A stretch of 64,000 nt of DNA from Vespula vulgaris (lineage: Eukaryota > Arthropoda > Insecta > Hymenoptera > Vespidae). The stretch lies in assembly GCF_905475345.1 (NCBI RefSeq), contig NC_066598.1, positions 973,501-1,037,500 on the forward strand, given 5' to 3'. Under the pieces are notes generated by a model, which did not search any database, was not told where the DNA came from, and saw only the letters and a program-made list of their open reading frames with translations. The position numbers and the translations under genes are program-made. Position 1 is the stretch's first letter. Every line of letters starts with the position of its first letter. Positions 41,201 to 52,930 of this stretch are shown here, piece after piece.

Positions 41201-41893
41201 TCGCTACCTCCCTAATTAAAACGTCTATGTTATTTCTATATATTTCTGGTTTTAATTAAATAGCATTACATTAGAATATACTTCAACAGCTTACACTTAA
41301 ATCCCATACACGAACTTGACCACCAAGACAACCAGAAGCTAATATCTGACTTGAAGATGGATGGAAAGCTATACACCAAGGTGTACGTGGATGGCCGGAA
41401 AGAGTTCTTATATTCTTCCCTGTCTTAACTTCTGTAATATATACATTGTGATTTCCATGTGTAGATGCCAGTTTAGTCCTGAAATATAATAGAAAATTTT
41501 TAATTGTGTTAAATACCTTTTTATGAAAAAAAACATACCCATCAGGACTAAAGACCATTAAAAAAGTTGCTCTAGGAACACCAGGTAAATCACATTTCTA
41601 TAAAAATAGAATTTCATAGAACATTGTAATTATGATTACAAAAAAAGCTAGTATCACATACTTCTTTTGCAATATATACATTCAAATTATAGAGACAAAT
41701 ATAATCGCATGCTTATACATACCAACTCTCTATGACTCTTCAAAACAAGATTTGTTTCCGCTATTGATTCAAGTTCTCGTGTACTAGTTTTATTTATATT
41801 ATGAAGACCTAAATCTCTTAACATTAGGTTGCGTATCACATTCTGAGATTGATTGCTATGTAGCAATATCGACCTTTTTTTGACTTTCCCCAT
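34580..41893 (-). CDS. AMBRA1: AMBRA1, activating molecule in BECN1-regulated autophagy 1
   Basis: The 15 exons, 5' to 3', are 41723-41893, 41539-41597, 41295-41478, 41039-41211, 40830-40946, 40378-40587, 39349-40266, 38261-39241, 37794-38150, 37612-37712, 36190-37541, 35696-36095, 35431-35532, 35223-35348 and 34580-35118. All phases agree; the product is about 1929 residues. AMBRA1 is the substrate receptor of the CUL4-DDB1 ubiquitin ligase for cyclin D and a regulator of Beclin-1/ULK1 autophagy. The N-terminal WD half (roughly residues 58-210) carries NHNVYITEVKTGKN, HPRTPWCIAFHP and EIHFWDWS. The C-terminal WD half starts with YRVQAWDFSTGEIPDI and contains SVSMSPTRQHLLVGLASRR and ATNTGQ. 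Between them lie about 1440 mostly Ser/Asn/Gln-rich residues with polyQ, polyN and polyG tracts. The protein stops just after the second WD half, without the C-terminal extension known from vertebrates. Confidence 0.95.
35750..35960 (-). repeat. AMBRA1: Poly-glycine/serine coding repeat in AMBRA1 exon 12
   Basis: The + strand shows cacctc/accacc hexamer and trinucleotide repeats, read on the - strand as long Gly runs with interspersed Ser and a Gly-Asp alternation. It is in frame, so length changes by multiples of three would be tolerated. Confidence 0.85.
36240..36358 (-). repeat. AMBRA1: Poly-asparagine coding repeat in AMBRA1 exon 11
   Basis: ATT/GTT triplets on the + strand read as AAT/AAC Asn codons on the - strand, near the 3' end of the 1352-base exon. 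Codons are mixed AAT and AAC, which suggests a fairly old tract. Confidence 0.85.
39578..39627 (-). repeat. AMBRA1: Poly-glutamine coding repeat in AMBRA1 exon 7
   Basis: TTG/CTG triplets on the + strand encode a run of about 17 Gln residues on the - strand, using mixed CAA and CAG codons. Confidence 0.85.
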
Positions 41894-42176
41894 TTATTAC
41901 TGCTGCTTTGTAGATTCTATTACAGATGGTATGCAAAATATATTTTTACTAGGAATAAGAGAAAACAATTCGAATAAAAATCAAGTGACTCAATAGATAC
42001 AATTCAGCCTTTAATTCAAATGAGATACTTTCAATCGCAATACATTCTTGTGCAAAGAAAGTACATGAAAGTGTAATATTGACAATGTTGATATTGATAT
42101 TTTTAATTGTAGCTTTATTTAATAAATACATCTGTATTGAGCATGAAATTATATACAATCTATCGAAATGAACTAT

Positions 42177-42237
42177 ATGTATGTATGTATGTATATATGT
42201 ATGTATGTATACATATACATGCATGTATGTATACATA
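42177..42237 (+). repeat. (TATG)n tetranucleotide repeat
   Basis: ATGT units with TACA inversions upstream of AMBRA1. Confidence 0.85.
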
Positions 42238-43044
42238 GAAGGGAATAATAACAAGATTATTACATGTAAAATTTATAATACAATTACTCTTTCTTTTTTC
42301 ATTTTTGAATGAACATGTTATAAATCAAAACGACGTACGATTAATAGTAAAGTAATTATTTAAAGATATTATAAGATCTTTATGTACCAGTTATTTTAAA
42401 ATTAACAAATACTTTATAACCCCTAACATAAACATCAGTTTACATCGTACTTACATAAAAAAATATATATATATGTATAAAAATAATGAATCATACTTTT
42501 CAAATAAATTAAAATCTATTATATATTATTCATTTTTGTTTCCTAACGCGTTACCTAAGTAGAAAAAATATATAAATAAAAAGCAAAGCTGGATTAGACA
42601 AAAAACACCAGATTTTATTCTTTACTTCACTTTGTATCGATAAAACTATTTTTATACGAATGCTAAGAACATAATTTTTTGCTTTTCTTTTACAACGAGT
42701 AAAAAAGATTTTCTAACATAACTTTTACAAATATTATCAAAATATTTATAAAAGCAAACTCTTCTCGTTATAAAACTATAATAATTGTATATATACATAC
42801 AAACACACACGCATATATATATATACATACATACATTAAATATCAAGGTTTATCCTCTATCAAGGTTATTTATCTCTTATAATTATCTTGTACGTATAAA
42901 AATAATAAGCAATACCCAAAGATTGGAATATATTAAAATGTGAAAAACTAAATGACATTATATTGACTAATGTAGTATATAAAAAGATTATAATGCATAG
43001 TTATATATATATATATATATATTTTTTTTTTTCAAAGTAATTAC

Positions 43045-43244
43045 CTACTCTGCATCTAATTGTTTACCAAGGGCACTATCTAAAGCATTCACGAGAAGAG
43101 ATCACCACTTAATAGATTCATAATATCGAGCTATCAGCTTGAAATTGAATCTCCAATGGACGTAAAATCCAGCTGGATGCAATTCGTTATGCGATAAGCT
43201 TTCATGAGCGTCGTTTCTTCATCGACTTGGTACTCTGCGTCATC
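43045..43244 (-). other. Candidate 5' UTR exon of AMBRA1
   Basis: On the - strand an acceptor TTTCTAG precedes base 43244 and a GTAATT donor follows base 43045. The AMBRA1 start codon at 41893 is itself preceded closely by an acceptor-like TAATAG, implying at least one upstream untranslated exon. The segment holds a 36-codon open frame (43134-43244) that matches nothing I know. Splicing is inferred only. Confidence 0.3.
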
Positions 43245-43373
43245 CTAGAAAGAAATTCCATTCGAAGACGGTTTTGAAAATTGTGTGTGACCGATTTCCC
43301 CTTAGGAAAAAAAGAAATAAAAGACGGTTGCCTCGAAAAAAAACAATGTGAGCTATTTTTATGAGGTGATCAC

Positions 43374-43374
43374 T

Positions 43375-43411
<37 letters not shown>
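43374..43411 (+). repeat. (ATA)n trinucleotide repeat
   Basis: About 12 AAT units upstream of AMBRA1. Confidence 0.9.
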
Positions 43412-43414
<3 letters not shown>

Positions 43415-43849
43415 CAAAATAAAAAAAAATAAAAAAAAATCAACGACGATCTACCAAATGCGCGTCTCAAGTCCTTCTTTTTTTTCCAAAATAAATTTTT
43501 TTTTTTCTCGATAAAATAAACGTCACTCTCTTATATTACGTAGCAACGATGTCACAAAACGAACACTTTGTTTAAAGCAACAATTAACGTCGATCTCGAA
43601 GCGGGTTGCTCACGAATGAGATAAACTAGGCACTTACTTTAAGTAAAGCAACAGAGAAAGCTTTGTTCGTAAAACAAACTGACAGAAGTTTGAAGTTACT
43701 GAATTTTCTAAATCATTCGCTGATTGGTCTAGTTACAATATGGTAACTTTAAGGCGAACCGGCGTTGTTTTTAAATATGGCGGTTAAAAGAAGATGTGGA
43801 AGGGGCGATAAGATATAGATTTGATCTATATATTGGTAGGATCCAATAA

Positions 43850-43939
43850 AGGCGTCACAAAATCGTTGAAGGTACTGTTGAAACTAACGCACCATATAAA
43901 TTTATATATCTCTTGGTCGATTTCTATTGTCGAAAGCTT
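43850..43939 (+). other. Candidate non-coding first exon of the Sigma GST gene
   Basis: A strong donor (AGCTT then GTAAGT) lies at 43939/43940. An acceptor TTTTTTCAG at 44849 sits only four bases before the GST start codon. An upstream 5' UTR exon is therefore needed, and this is the nearest good donor. The left boundary is a guess. Confidence 0.4.
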
Positions 43940-44853
43940 GTAAGTAAATTGATATATAAACATTTATATTAATTATTAATATTTTATATATATATATATG
44001 TATTAAATATTGTGTCTGTACATATATATGTATATGTATGTATATACATGTACATATAATTTTATTCGATTATAGTTATATACGATCATTGTTTCATCCG
44101 GTAAAGTTTCTTGGTGTCATCATCTGACGAAATAAAATTGTATGACTTTACAGTAAATCTGTTCGTAATCGAGGGATGTGCAATGTACGAAATTAAACCG
44201 ATCGAAATATACGTTTAAAAATAGAATCAAATTAATATACTACGACACATTCGGCTTGAAATTATTTAATTTTGATAATTGATCAAAATGTTTTATATAT
44301 AATTATTCATTGAAAAATGTTTACTAGAATAAATGTATTTTTAACGTTGCATATTACATAGTATGTTGTAATTGCTTTATTAGGAATTTATTTAACGGCG
44401 GATAATTAAAACTATTCAAATTATCTTTCTGTGATAATCGATAATTGACGTAATTGTCCGCGTAATTATTCATACTTCGTTGAAACAGTTTCCGGCATTC
44501 GCAAATTTTCCTATTCTGATAGAAATTTCTCGAAAGTTTCATTTACGTAAGAACTTTTCGAAAGATTTTTATCTTTCATTTCAATATCTACGCCATATCT
44601 CTATCTTATGATATAGTTATCTACTTGATGAGTTGATTATCCGTTTAATTAGAATTTTATTTTATCTGGGTAAAAGAAATTGCAGATTGCCGATAATGCA
44701 TTCAATTCGATCTATTGTTCTCTGATAATATTAACCGTACTATCGATACGATTATTCGTTCTGCAGCTCAATTTGAGAAGATCGTTTTAAAATTATCATT
44801 TAAAATTATCATTTTAATTAGTACCAATATATTTTTCTTTTTTTTTCAGAAAA

Positions 44854-45635
44854 ATGCCTTCCTACAAGTTGACTTACTTTCCTGTAAAAGCGTTGGCAGA
44901 GCCAATCCGTTTTATTTTCAGTTATGCCGGAGTCGAGTTTGAAGACGTTCGTTTTGATAGAGAAGATTGGCCGAAGATAAAACCGAGTAAGCGCAGAATG
45001 GGAAGAATAACGTCACATTCAAACGAATAATATATCTTTATATTTTATGTTCTATAAAGACTGGATTTTTCTTTCGTAGCTACACCTTTTGGACAAGTAC
45101 CTATGTTGGAAGTAGATGGGAAAAAAATCAATCAATCTACTGCCATCGCTCGTTATTTAGCTAAGCAACATGGTCTTGCTGGAAAGAACGACTGGGAAGC
45201 TTTGGAGATAGATGCTATTGTCGACACCATTCACGATCTTCGTGCAAGTAAGTTATTTTTATATGAATATTTCTATCGAATACTTATCGCATGGATTTTT
45301 ATCTGACTGTTCATACATTTATTTCAGAGATTGCTGCACATCATTATGAACAAAATGCCGAAGCAAAAGCTGCAAAATTAAAGGTAGCTAATGAAGTAGT
45401 ACCATATATTTTGGAACGTTTAGACAATCAAGTAAAAAATAATGGCGGTTACTTTGTGGGTGGTGCTTTAAGTTGGGCAGATTTTACTTTTGTCGCTCTG
45501 TTGGATTATTTGAATTTTATGTCAAAGTCTAATATTGTCGAGAAATATGATAATCTCAAAGCATTGAAGGAAAAGGTTGAAAACATTCCTGCTATCAAAA
45601 AATGGGTTGAGAAACATCCGGAATCTGGATTCTAA
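44854..45635 (+). CDS. GstS1: Glutathione S-transferase, Sigma class
   Basis: The three exons are 44854-44986, 45080-45247 and 45328-45635, giving 202 residues, the usual size for this class. The N-terminal thioredoxin-like domain begins MPSYKLTYFPVKALAEPIRF; Tyr8 is the expected glutathione-activating residue. TPFGQVPMLEVDGKKINQST holds the cis-Pro and the glutathione-binding Gln-Ser-Thr, and is followed by AIARYLAKQHGLAG. The all-helical C-terminal domain ends KKWVEKHPESGF, typical of insect Sigma GSTs. These enzymes conjugate glutathione to lipid peroxidation products such as 4-hydroxynonenal, and related animal proteins are prostaglandin D synthases. The first codon follows an acceptor by four bases, so transcription starts in an upstream non-coding exon. 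Sigma GSTs are often multicopy in Hymenoptera, but only one copy lies here. Confidence 0.95.
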
Positions 45636-46709
45636 ACTACTTACGAAATTCATAATCATATATTAAAAAACATGTATTTCTATATCTATGGGAGAGAGAA
45701 TTAATAATTACATGCAAGTATTAATTGTTTTTGTTATATGAATTTTTGCAAAGATGTTATAAATATTTGCAGTATTTGCTTAGCTCTTTATAGGTTGATA
45801 ATGTATCAAGAATTTCCATTGTAATTTTCTATTGACAATAAAGAATTCATTTTATTAACATTTTCAAAAAGAAAAAAAAAACAATTAATCCCCCATTAGA
45901 ATAAGTGCAAAAGAGTGAACTTAATTAGAAAAAATATTAAACGAAATTTAAACTACGAAAGTTCATCTCAATCGCGTGTAATAACAAAACAATTACATAC
46001 ACACACACAGAATAGTTACACGTATATACATACATTTAATCAGGCAACATTTTTTTTCTCCAAGTCTATTTTCTTACACAAACATAAAATGTGTTAAATT
46101 AACGCGTACTTTTTATTGCAAAAAAAGATTTAAATTTGTATCCTTCGAATAATCTAAATCCTATAAAAATTTTATTCAAAAAGTGAGTACGTGCGTTATC
46201 TCACTATTTTTAACGAATTCATTTCGCTATTACTATTATCTTACGAATCTTATAATTAATAACACAAAGGACGTATCATACATATCGCTAAAATATTGTA
46301 TTAATTAAAAATTTCATCCAAATTTTTTTCTAATGTTTATTAATAGTACACGGATTGATATATAGTCATAAAAATCGTACAATATATAAATAATATAAAA
46401 TATATAGGTTATACAAATAAATTATATAAAAATATTAAATTAAGATTGAAAAGTTAATTAGATCGCATACATCAAATACGTACGTACATTTTAAAGATGG
46501 AAATGCTTTTGAAAAAATTCCTTTTTTATATTTTAAATTTGACGTAACTAGATCTGGTTTTAACCATACATAGTTCATAACCAGCATTCGATGTGTAGTA
46601 CCTTGAAATGGTGAGTTGCGACCGGCACTGTGCTCTTCATTGATATTAGCTACATTGGAAAAAAAATTTCATCATTTTGTGAAACAATTATTAACATAAT
46701 ATATAAAAT
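45636..46709. other. 3' UTR of GST and promoter region of AFG3L2
   Basis: This is AT-rich intergenic DNA without recognisable exons. The AFG3L2 promoter is expected in the last few hundred bases; a locally less AT-rich patch lies at 46545-46650. No motif is clear enough to name. Confidence 0.45.
45837..45842 (+). terminator. Polyadenylation signal of the Sigma GST gene
   Basis: AATAAA lies about 200 bases after the GST stop codon in AT-rich 3' sequence. Confidence 0.6.
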
Positions 46710-49700
46710 ATGGCAAGCCAATTATTATTATCTGCAAAAAGATTGGAAAAAATTTTATTAGTGTCCGTTCAAAAGGGACATTTTGATACATTTCAGGTAT
46801 GGCTATAATACAACATAACCTATAAGTAATTTATGATATAACATTCTCACTTATAATATTGATATTTATAAGTCAACATTTAAATAGTTTTCGATTAATT
46901 CATTAGATCGTACACATTTATCGAGAAATTATTCATAATATTTACAATTATCATTATCGAAATGCAAATATTTTCTCTCATTGAAAATACGCTTATATAT
47001 TGCTCATATATCGAGAATATAATTATATATATTGTTATTTAAATGTAAAATAGAACGTATGACAATTCTATAAATATATCGACTAAATAGAACCACGTAT
47101 TTTTTTAGTTGAAAAGACATTTATCATTTCTGAAAAAATGTTATACAATGCCTGTATTTGAAGAATTGCAACAACAATGGAGATTATTGTGTATGCAATC
47201 ACCTAAAGGATTTGAAAAATTTTTTAAACGAGGTAAGCAAAATTCTAAGAACTTTTTCTTAATAATAGTGATAGTGACAATAGTAATAATAACAATAACG
47301 TGATTATACTAAGTAAATAAACTAACATTTATATGAAGGAGGGGCAAAGCCAAATAAAGTTAATGAACAAACGGATAAAAAATCGGGGAGCACATCAAGT
47401 AAAGATGCTCCATCCAGTAAACAATCCTCATCTAGTCCTAAAGGTTCTGAGACTAATTGGACATCTAAGATTTTTGGTACAAACTGGCAGCAAGGGCAAG
47501 GAGGCAAATCATTTGGCGATTATGATAAATACACATGGTGGGGATTGCTTTTCCTAGCAACTATAACAGCATTTGTCTATTTATTCTCAGAAGATATATA
47601 TTCTCGACAAGTTACATGGAGAGAATTTGTCCACAAGTAAGTGATCTATATTTGTTAGTGCAAGATTCTAGTTACGCTGGAAATGTATTTTTTTGACTCG
47701 TGTGATTTTCTTTTTTTTTGTCTTAAATTTCAGCTACTTAAGTAAAGGAATGGTAGAAAAATTGGAAGTTGTAAATAAAAAATACGTTAGAGTCAAACTT
47801 CTTCCTGGTCATAGTATAGATGGATATGTAAGTTTTAACAATTGATTGTATCCCTTAATGTATTATAGTGTATTAACTATTGCGTCATTTACTTTGCTGA
47901 TATAATACAAATAAGTTGATTTACGATGTACTTTCTAGACTACATTATGGTTCAATATTGGAAGCACTGAAACTTTTGAAAGAAATTTAGAAAATATTCA
48001 AATAGAATTAAATATAGAACCTGAAAATGATGTTCCCGTTGTATATAAATCTGAGATAGAAGCATCGACTATACTGACATATTTAGTACAATTACTTTTC
48101 TTTGGTACCTATTAAAATTATTAATTGTTATTCTAAAATCATTTACAGTTAATTCTAATCTATTAAATGATTTTATAGCACTAGCTATATACATGTTGCG
48201 ACGTTCGATGGAAGCAATAAGTGGAAAAGGTGGTAGAAGAAGAGGATTATTTGGTGGTGTGATGGAATCAACTGCGAAATTAATTAATTCAAAAGATATT
48301 GACGTTCGATTTAAGTAAGTTATTATTCCTACTTACGTGTCTGAATGATGTGCCTCGGTCTACAGTGGTGAATTATATTTTATATACGCATTATTTGAAT
48401 ATAGAGATGTGGCTGGATGCGAAGAAGCAAAGATTGAAATTATGGAATTTGTAAATTTTTTGAAAAATCCTAAACAATATATAGATCTTGGAGCGAAAAT
48501 CCCAAAAGGAGCTATGTTGACAGGTATATAAATGTCTCAAATTAATAACAATATTAAACAAAGAGAAAACACAGTATGTATGATCTATCGATTATTTTGT
48601 AGGTCCTCCTGGAACAGGAAAAACATTGCTTGCTAAAGCAACGGCCGGAGAAGCGGACGTGCCATTCATTTCCGTGTCAGGTTCAGAATTTTTAGAAATG
48701 TTTGTGGGTGTTGGACCTTCTAGAGTAAGAGATATGTTTTCTATGGCAAGAAAACATGCACCATGTATTTTATTTATCGATGAAATCGATGCGGTAGGAA
48801 GGAAAAGAGGTGGTCGTAATTTTGGTGGGCATTCGGAGCAAGAAAATACACTTAATCAACTTTTGGTGGAAATGGATGGTAAAAAGCTCTCTCCAATGTC
48901 TATCGGACTAAATTATAATCCTACATTTTTTTCGTCAACGTTGTTTCTCTCTTCCTTTCAGGATTTAACACGACAACTAATGTAGTTGTGTTAGCGGCAA
49001 CTAATCGAGTAGATATTTTGGATAAGGCACTTTTAAGACCTGGTAGATTCGATAGGCAAATTTATGTTCCTGCGCCGGATATCAAAGGACGTGCTTCCAT
49101 ATTCAAGGTGCACTTGGCTTGTTTAAAAACATTGTTGAACAAAGATGACTTGGCAAGAAAAATGGCATCCTTGACACCTGGTTTTACAGGTATATATAAA
49201 CATAAATGACAAGAGGTATATCAAATCTCGCGTAAATAATAATATAAATAAACATTTTTTAGGAGCTGATATAGCCAATGTTTGTAACGAAGCAGCTCTC
49301 ATAGCAGCAAGAGATATGAATGATAATATTCAACTAACACATTTCGAACAAGCCATTGAAAGAGTAGTTGCTGGTATGGAAAAGAAAACAAATGTTTTGC
49401 AACCAGAAGAAAAGAGAACAGTTGCATATCACGAAGCTGGTCATGCAGTGGCAGGTTGGTTCTTGGAATACGCAGATCCGCTTTTGAAGGTATTTCCTCA
49501 AATTTATATACCATTGTCCAAGGTAACTAATGATCTTAATAACTATTTCATATCTCTTAGGTATCTATTATACCGAGAGGAAAGGGATTAGGCTATGCTC
49601 AATACTTACCACGTGAACAGTATCTTTACTCGAAAGAACAATTGTTCGATCGAATGTGTATGACACTTGGAGGCAGAGTTTCGGAAGAAATATTTTTTGG

Positions 49701-50357
49701 TCGCATAACAACAGGCGCTAGAGACGATTTACAAAAGGTATTATTGAGATTATTCTCAACGTGCAAATAACGAATGATTTATTTACGATAACATTAATTT
49801 CAACAGATAACAGAAAACGCCTACGCTCAAATCGTGCAGTTTGGTATGAACGAAAAAGTAGGTAATATTAGCTTTGAAAGACCACAACCTGGTGAAGCAA
49901 CTATAGACAAACCCTATTCCGAGAGCACAGCACAACTTATCGACAGTGAAGTCCGTCAGCTAATTGACAGCGCGCATAAACGCACACGTGATCTTCTTAC
50001 AAAGCATAAGGAGGATGTAGCTAAGGTAGATTAATTAACGTTAACGATATCAATCTTTAAGGTCCTAACGCTTGAACGAATCTATAGGTCGCAGAACGTC
50101 TTTTGAAACAAGAGATTTTAAATAGAGACGATATGATAGAATTACTTGGACCTAGACCGTTCAAAGAAAAATCAAGCTACGAAGAATTCGTTGAAGGTAC
50201 TGGTTCCTTTGAAGAAGATACCACATTGCCAGAGGGTTTACAAGAGTGGAATAAATCTAGAACAGAAACTGATAATAAATCGGAAAGTAAAGAGAGCTTA
50301 CCTCCTAATCCACCTTCAAAAACACCATCTACTGAAACAACTAAAAATCAGCCGTAA
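46710..50357 (+). CDS. AFG3L2: AFG3L2, mitochondrial m-AAA protease subunit (AAA+ ATPase and M41 metallopeptidase)
   Basis: The 13 exons are 46710-46796, 47109-47232, 47339-47636, 47734-47827, 47939-48104, 48179-48314, 48405-48523, 48603-48878, 48962-49189, 49263-49489, 49561-49737, 49807-50025 and 50088-50357. They give 806 residues with consistent phases. The enzyme sits in the mitochondrial inner membrane, degrades misfolded membrane proteins and matures others. In order: a basic targeting N-terminus, SPKGFEKFFKRG, a first membrane helix (WWGLLFLATITAFVYLF), the FtsH extracellular domain, a second helix (ILTYLVQLLFFALAIYML), Walker A GPPGTGKT, Walker B ILFIDEIDAVG, arginine finger region LRPGRFDRQ, zinc site HEAGH, and the later ligand region TTGARDDL. 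The C-terminus has LLGPRPFKEKSSYEEFVEGT. The sequence is closer to AFG3L2 than to paraplegin. Confidence 0.96.
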
Positions 50358-51022
50358 AAAATATTGTAATTGTATTTCATCAAACTATAGTCTATCAAGT
50401 ATATATCATTCGTACTTTGTATTATAGCTCAAAATACATTATTAAAGAAAGCTAGAATATAGTATAATTATACTCAGCTGCATCAGCTGTCGTAATTATT
50501 AATTTAATTAAATCATTTATTAAACGTTTGCTTATACACACTTAAATATATAATTCATGTAATATAATAATTCTTTCTGCATCTTTCGCTAATAATACTT
50601 ACTGAACTAAGAAATGTTTTGTGGAGATCCCAATATTAATTATAGATATCGATGAAGAATATATATACGATGTATTACGAACGATACAGTTGTTTATTTT
50701 CTTTTAATAAGATATGTGCTTACAGGCTATAAAAATGAGATAAGAGATATATCAAACGAAAGTATGCAGAAATTTCTAAATGTCATCTCGCCTTATCTTT
50801 TTCTTACGTAAAAAAAATTTTGTCCTTGTTGATGCCTAAATGATATTGTTTACATAACTGATAATGCTTATTTACATACATCTTTAAACAAAAAAAAAAA
50901 ACAGATAATATGGATCATATCTTACGTTTCAATCCAGTAGCACGAAACGTTGCCCGCATTATATATCGAATACGATTTAACATTAACATTAATATATCAT
51001 TGGATATATTTTTACAAGAATC
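50358..51022. other. Intergenic region between AFG3L2 and ENOSF1
   Basis: About 665 bases of AT-rich DNA hold the AFG3L2 3' end and the ENOSF1 promoter. No exon or RNA gene was recognised. Confidence 0.5.
50441..50446 (+). terminator. Candidate polyadenylation signal of AFG3L2
   Basis: ATTAAA, a common variant signal, lies 84 bases after the AFG3L2 stop. A second ATTAAA lies near 50520. Confidence 0.4.
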
Positions 51023-52753
51023 ATGGATATCAGCATAGTTGACGTCGAAGTAAAGGATATTAGATTTCCTACGTCGTTGAAGGCAGATGGTAGCGATGCT
51101 ATGGTAAATAGTATTATCATATTTTGATGATATAATTCAAACGATATCTATCGTATTAAAAAAAAATTAACGATTGTAAAGATATGACTTTTTCTATTTA
51201 TAGCATACAGATCCCGATTATTCATGTGCATATGTCATCTTAAAAACTAACACAGATATTCGTGGATACGGATTAACATTTACTTTGGGTAGAGGAACTG
51301 AAATTGGTAAAATGAAGATTTTTTTCATTGTAGCTTTTCATTAAAATTACACGTATGAAATTAATATAGATTTATTCTATTTTCAGTTGTCCAGGCATGC
51401 AAATCTTTGTCTACTTTGGTAAAAAATCAAAAAGTTTTAAATATCTTCAATGACTTTGCATCATTCTGGCGAAAACTGACTAGTGAATCGCAATTGAGAT
51501 GGGTATATCTCGATATTTATAATTAGAGTAAAAAATGACGAAATATGTGTACGCTAATTTTTATTTCAGATTGGTCCGGAAAAAGGTGTCATTCATCTTG
51601 CCACAGCTGCTATAATAAACGCTTTGTGGGATATGTGGGCTCGTATAGAAAAAAAGCCTGTTTGGAAACTTCTTGTAGATCTAACTCCAGAACAATTGGT
51701 TTCTACCATCGACTTTAGATACATGTAAGTCTTAAATGGGAAGTAGAGCGAATCTGTACGTTAATTTAAGCGATTTTGTAGCATGAATTTGTACATAAGA
51801 TTTAAGAAATATTTTGTTTACAGTACCGATTTTATTACGAAAGAAGAGGCGATACGAATGTTAAGAAATAATGAAGTAGATAAAAAAAAACGCGAAAAAT
51901 TTTTAATCGAAAATGGATATCCTGCTTACACTACACAAATAGGCTGGTTGGGTTACAGCGACGAAAAAGTTAAAGAACTTTGTAAAAAATTTTTAGATCT
52001 GGGATTTACATCTTTTAAAGCAAAAGTTGGTCAAAATATAAAAGACGATATTCAACGATGTCGTTTGATACGCGAGACGATCGGATATGAAAACAAGCTG
52101 ATGTTGGATGCTAATCAGGTTTGGGATGTTGAGGAAGCAATTGAATGGATGAAGCAATTGAAGGAATTTAAACCAGTTTGGATAGAAGAGCCCACTTCAC
52201 CGGATGACATTTTAGGCCATGCTAAGATTGCCGACGAATTGAAGTCTATTGGCATAGCTGTTGCAACTGGCGAGATGTGTGCAAATCGTGTAATGTTTAA
52301 ACAATTGTTACAATCAAAAGCTATCCAATTTTGTCAAATAGACTCTGCTAGAATAGGTGGAATCAACGAAATATTAGCTGTATATTTTATGGCTAAAAAG
52401 ATTGGAAGTAAAATTTATTTTTTAATATATTTATACTTAACTTTAAAAAACGCAAATATTTAAATAACTTTATTTTTCTAGTACCAGTATGCCCGCATGC
52501 TGGAGGTATAGGTTTATGCGAAATGGTTCAACATCTTCAAATGTGGGATTTTGTATCTCTTAGTGGAACAACTACAGATCGTGTTATAGAATACGTAGAT
52601 CAACAACATGAACATTTTGAAAATCCAGTACAGCTCAGAAATGCATGTTATATGCCACCTATTGCTCCAGGTTATTCGACTAAGCTTAAGAATGACTGTA
52701 TTTCGAATTATATCTATCCTGATGGAACAGAATGGCGACGTACGTTTAATTAA
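51023..52753 (+). CDS. ENOSF1: ENOSF1-like enolase-superfamily dehydratase (L-fuconate dehydratase)
   Basis: The six exons are 51023-51103, 51204-51306, 51387-51502, 51570-51724, 51824-52407 and 52482-52753, giving 436 residues, close to human ENOSF1. Fuconate dehydratases remove water from L-fuconate in fucose breakdown. The barrel start is marked by HTDPDYSCAYVIL, FTLGRGTE and IGPEKGVIHLATAAIINALW. Catalytic features: the Lys pair in FKAKVG (about 217/219), metal ligands Asp in LMLDANQ (about 247), Glu in WIEEPTSPDD (about 273) and Glu in ATGEMC (about 302), and the general-base region CPHAGGIGLCE (His about 352). The C-terminus reads SYI-type residues followed by YPDGTEWRR. All key residues look intact. 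Its stop is only 178 bases from the stop of the oppositely oriented HINT3 gene. Confidence 0.96.
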
Positions 52754-52930
52754 GGAATTTATCAGTTAAAAACTGTAACACACTAAATGTTTTTGTATAA
52801 AATTAATAAGTTTTAAACAGAATTTGTTTACTTACAACATTATACAATCAAATTAAAATAATATAGCTATAAAGTATATATAACAGGTATAAATTCTTAT
52901 AAAATTTTAATAATAATTGAACTATATATC
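52754..52930. other. Short convergent spacer between ENOSF1 and HINT3
   Basis: This is 177 bases of AT-rich DNA between two opposing stop codons. Both 3' UTRs must fit here or overlap. Confidence 0.7.

Larger units (their letters stand above)
41894..44853. promoter_or_regulatory. Divergent upstream region between AMBRA1 and the Sigma GST
   Basis: This AT-rich interval contains (TATG)n at about 42177-42235, an (ATA)n run at 43374-43411, the candidate AMBRA1 5' exon, and the presumed GST first exon and intron. A GATTGG (inverted CCAAT) lies near 43725 in the most GC-balanced part, around 43.55-43.9 kb, where both promoters are most likely. No protein-coding exon was recognised. Confidence 0.4.

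Noticed and set aside
47322..47507. 61-codon frame on the - strand inside AFG3L2
   Set aside because: It is antisense to the Ser-rich AFG3L2 exon at 47339-47636, whose sense frame joins in phase on both sides.
46710..50357. Assigning the m-AAA protease gene to paraplegin (SPG7)
   Set aside because: The presequence-proximal SPKGFEKFF segment, the HEAGH flanks and the LLGPRPF...YEEFVEGT C-terminus fit AFG3L2 better.
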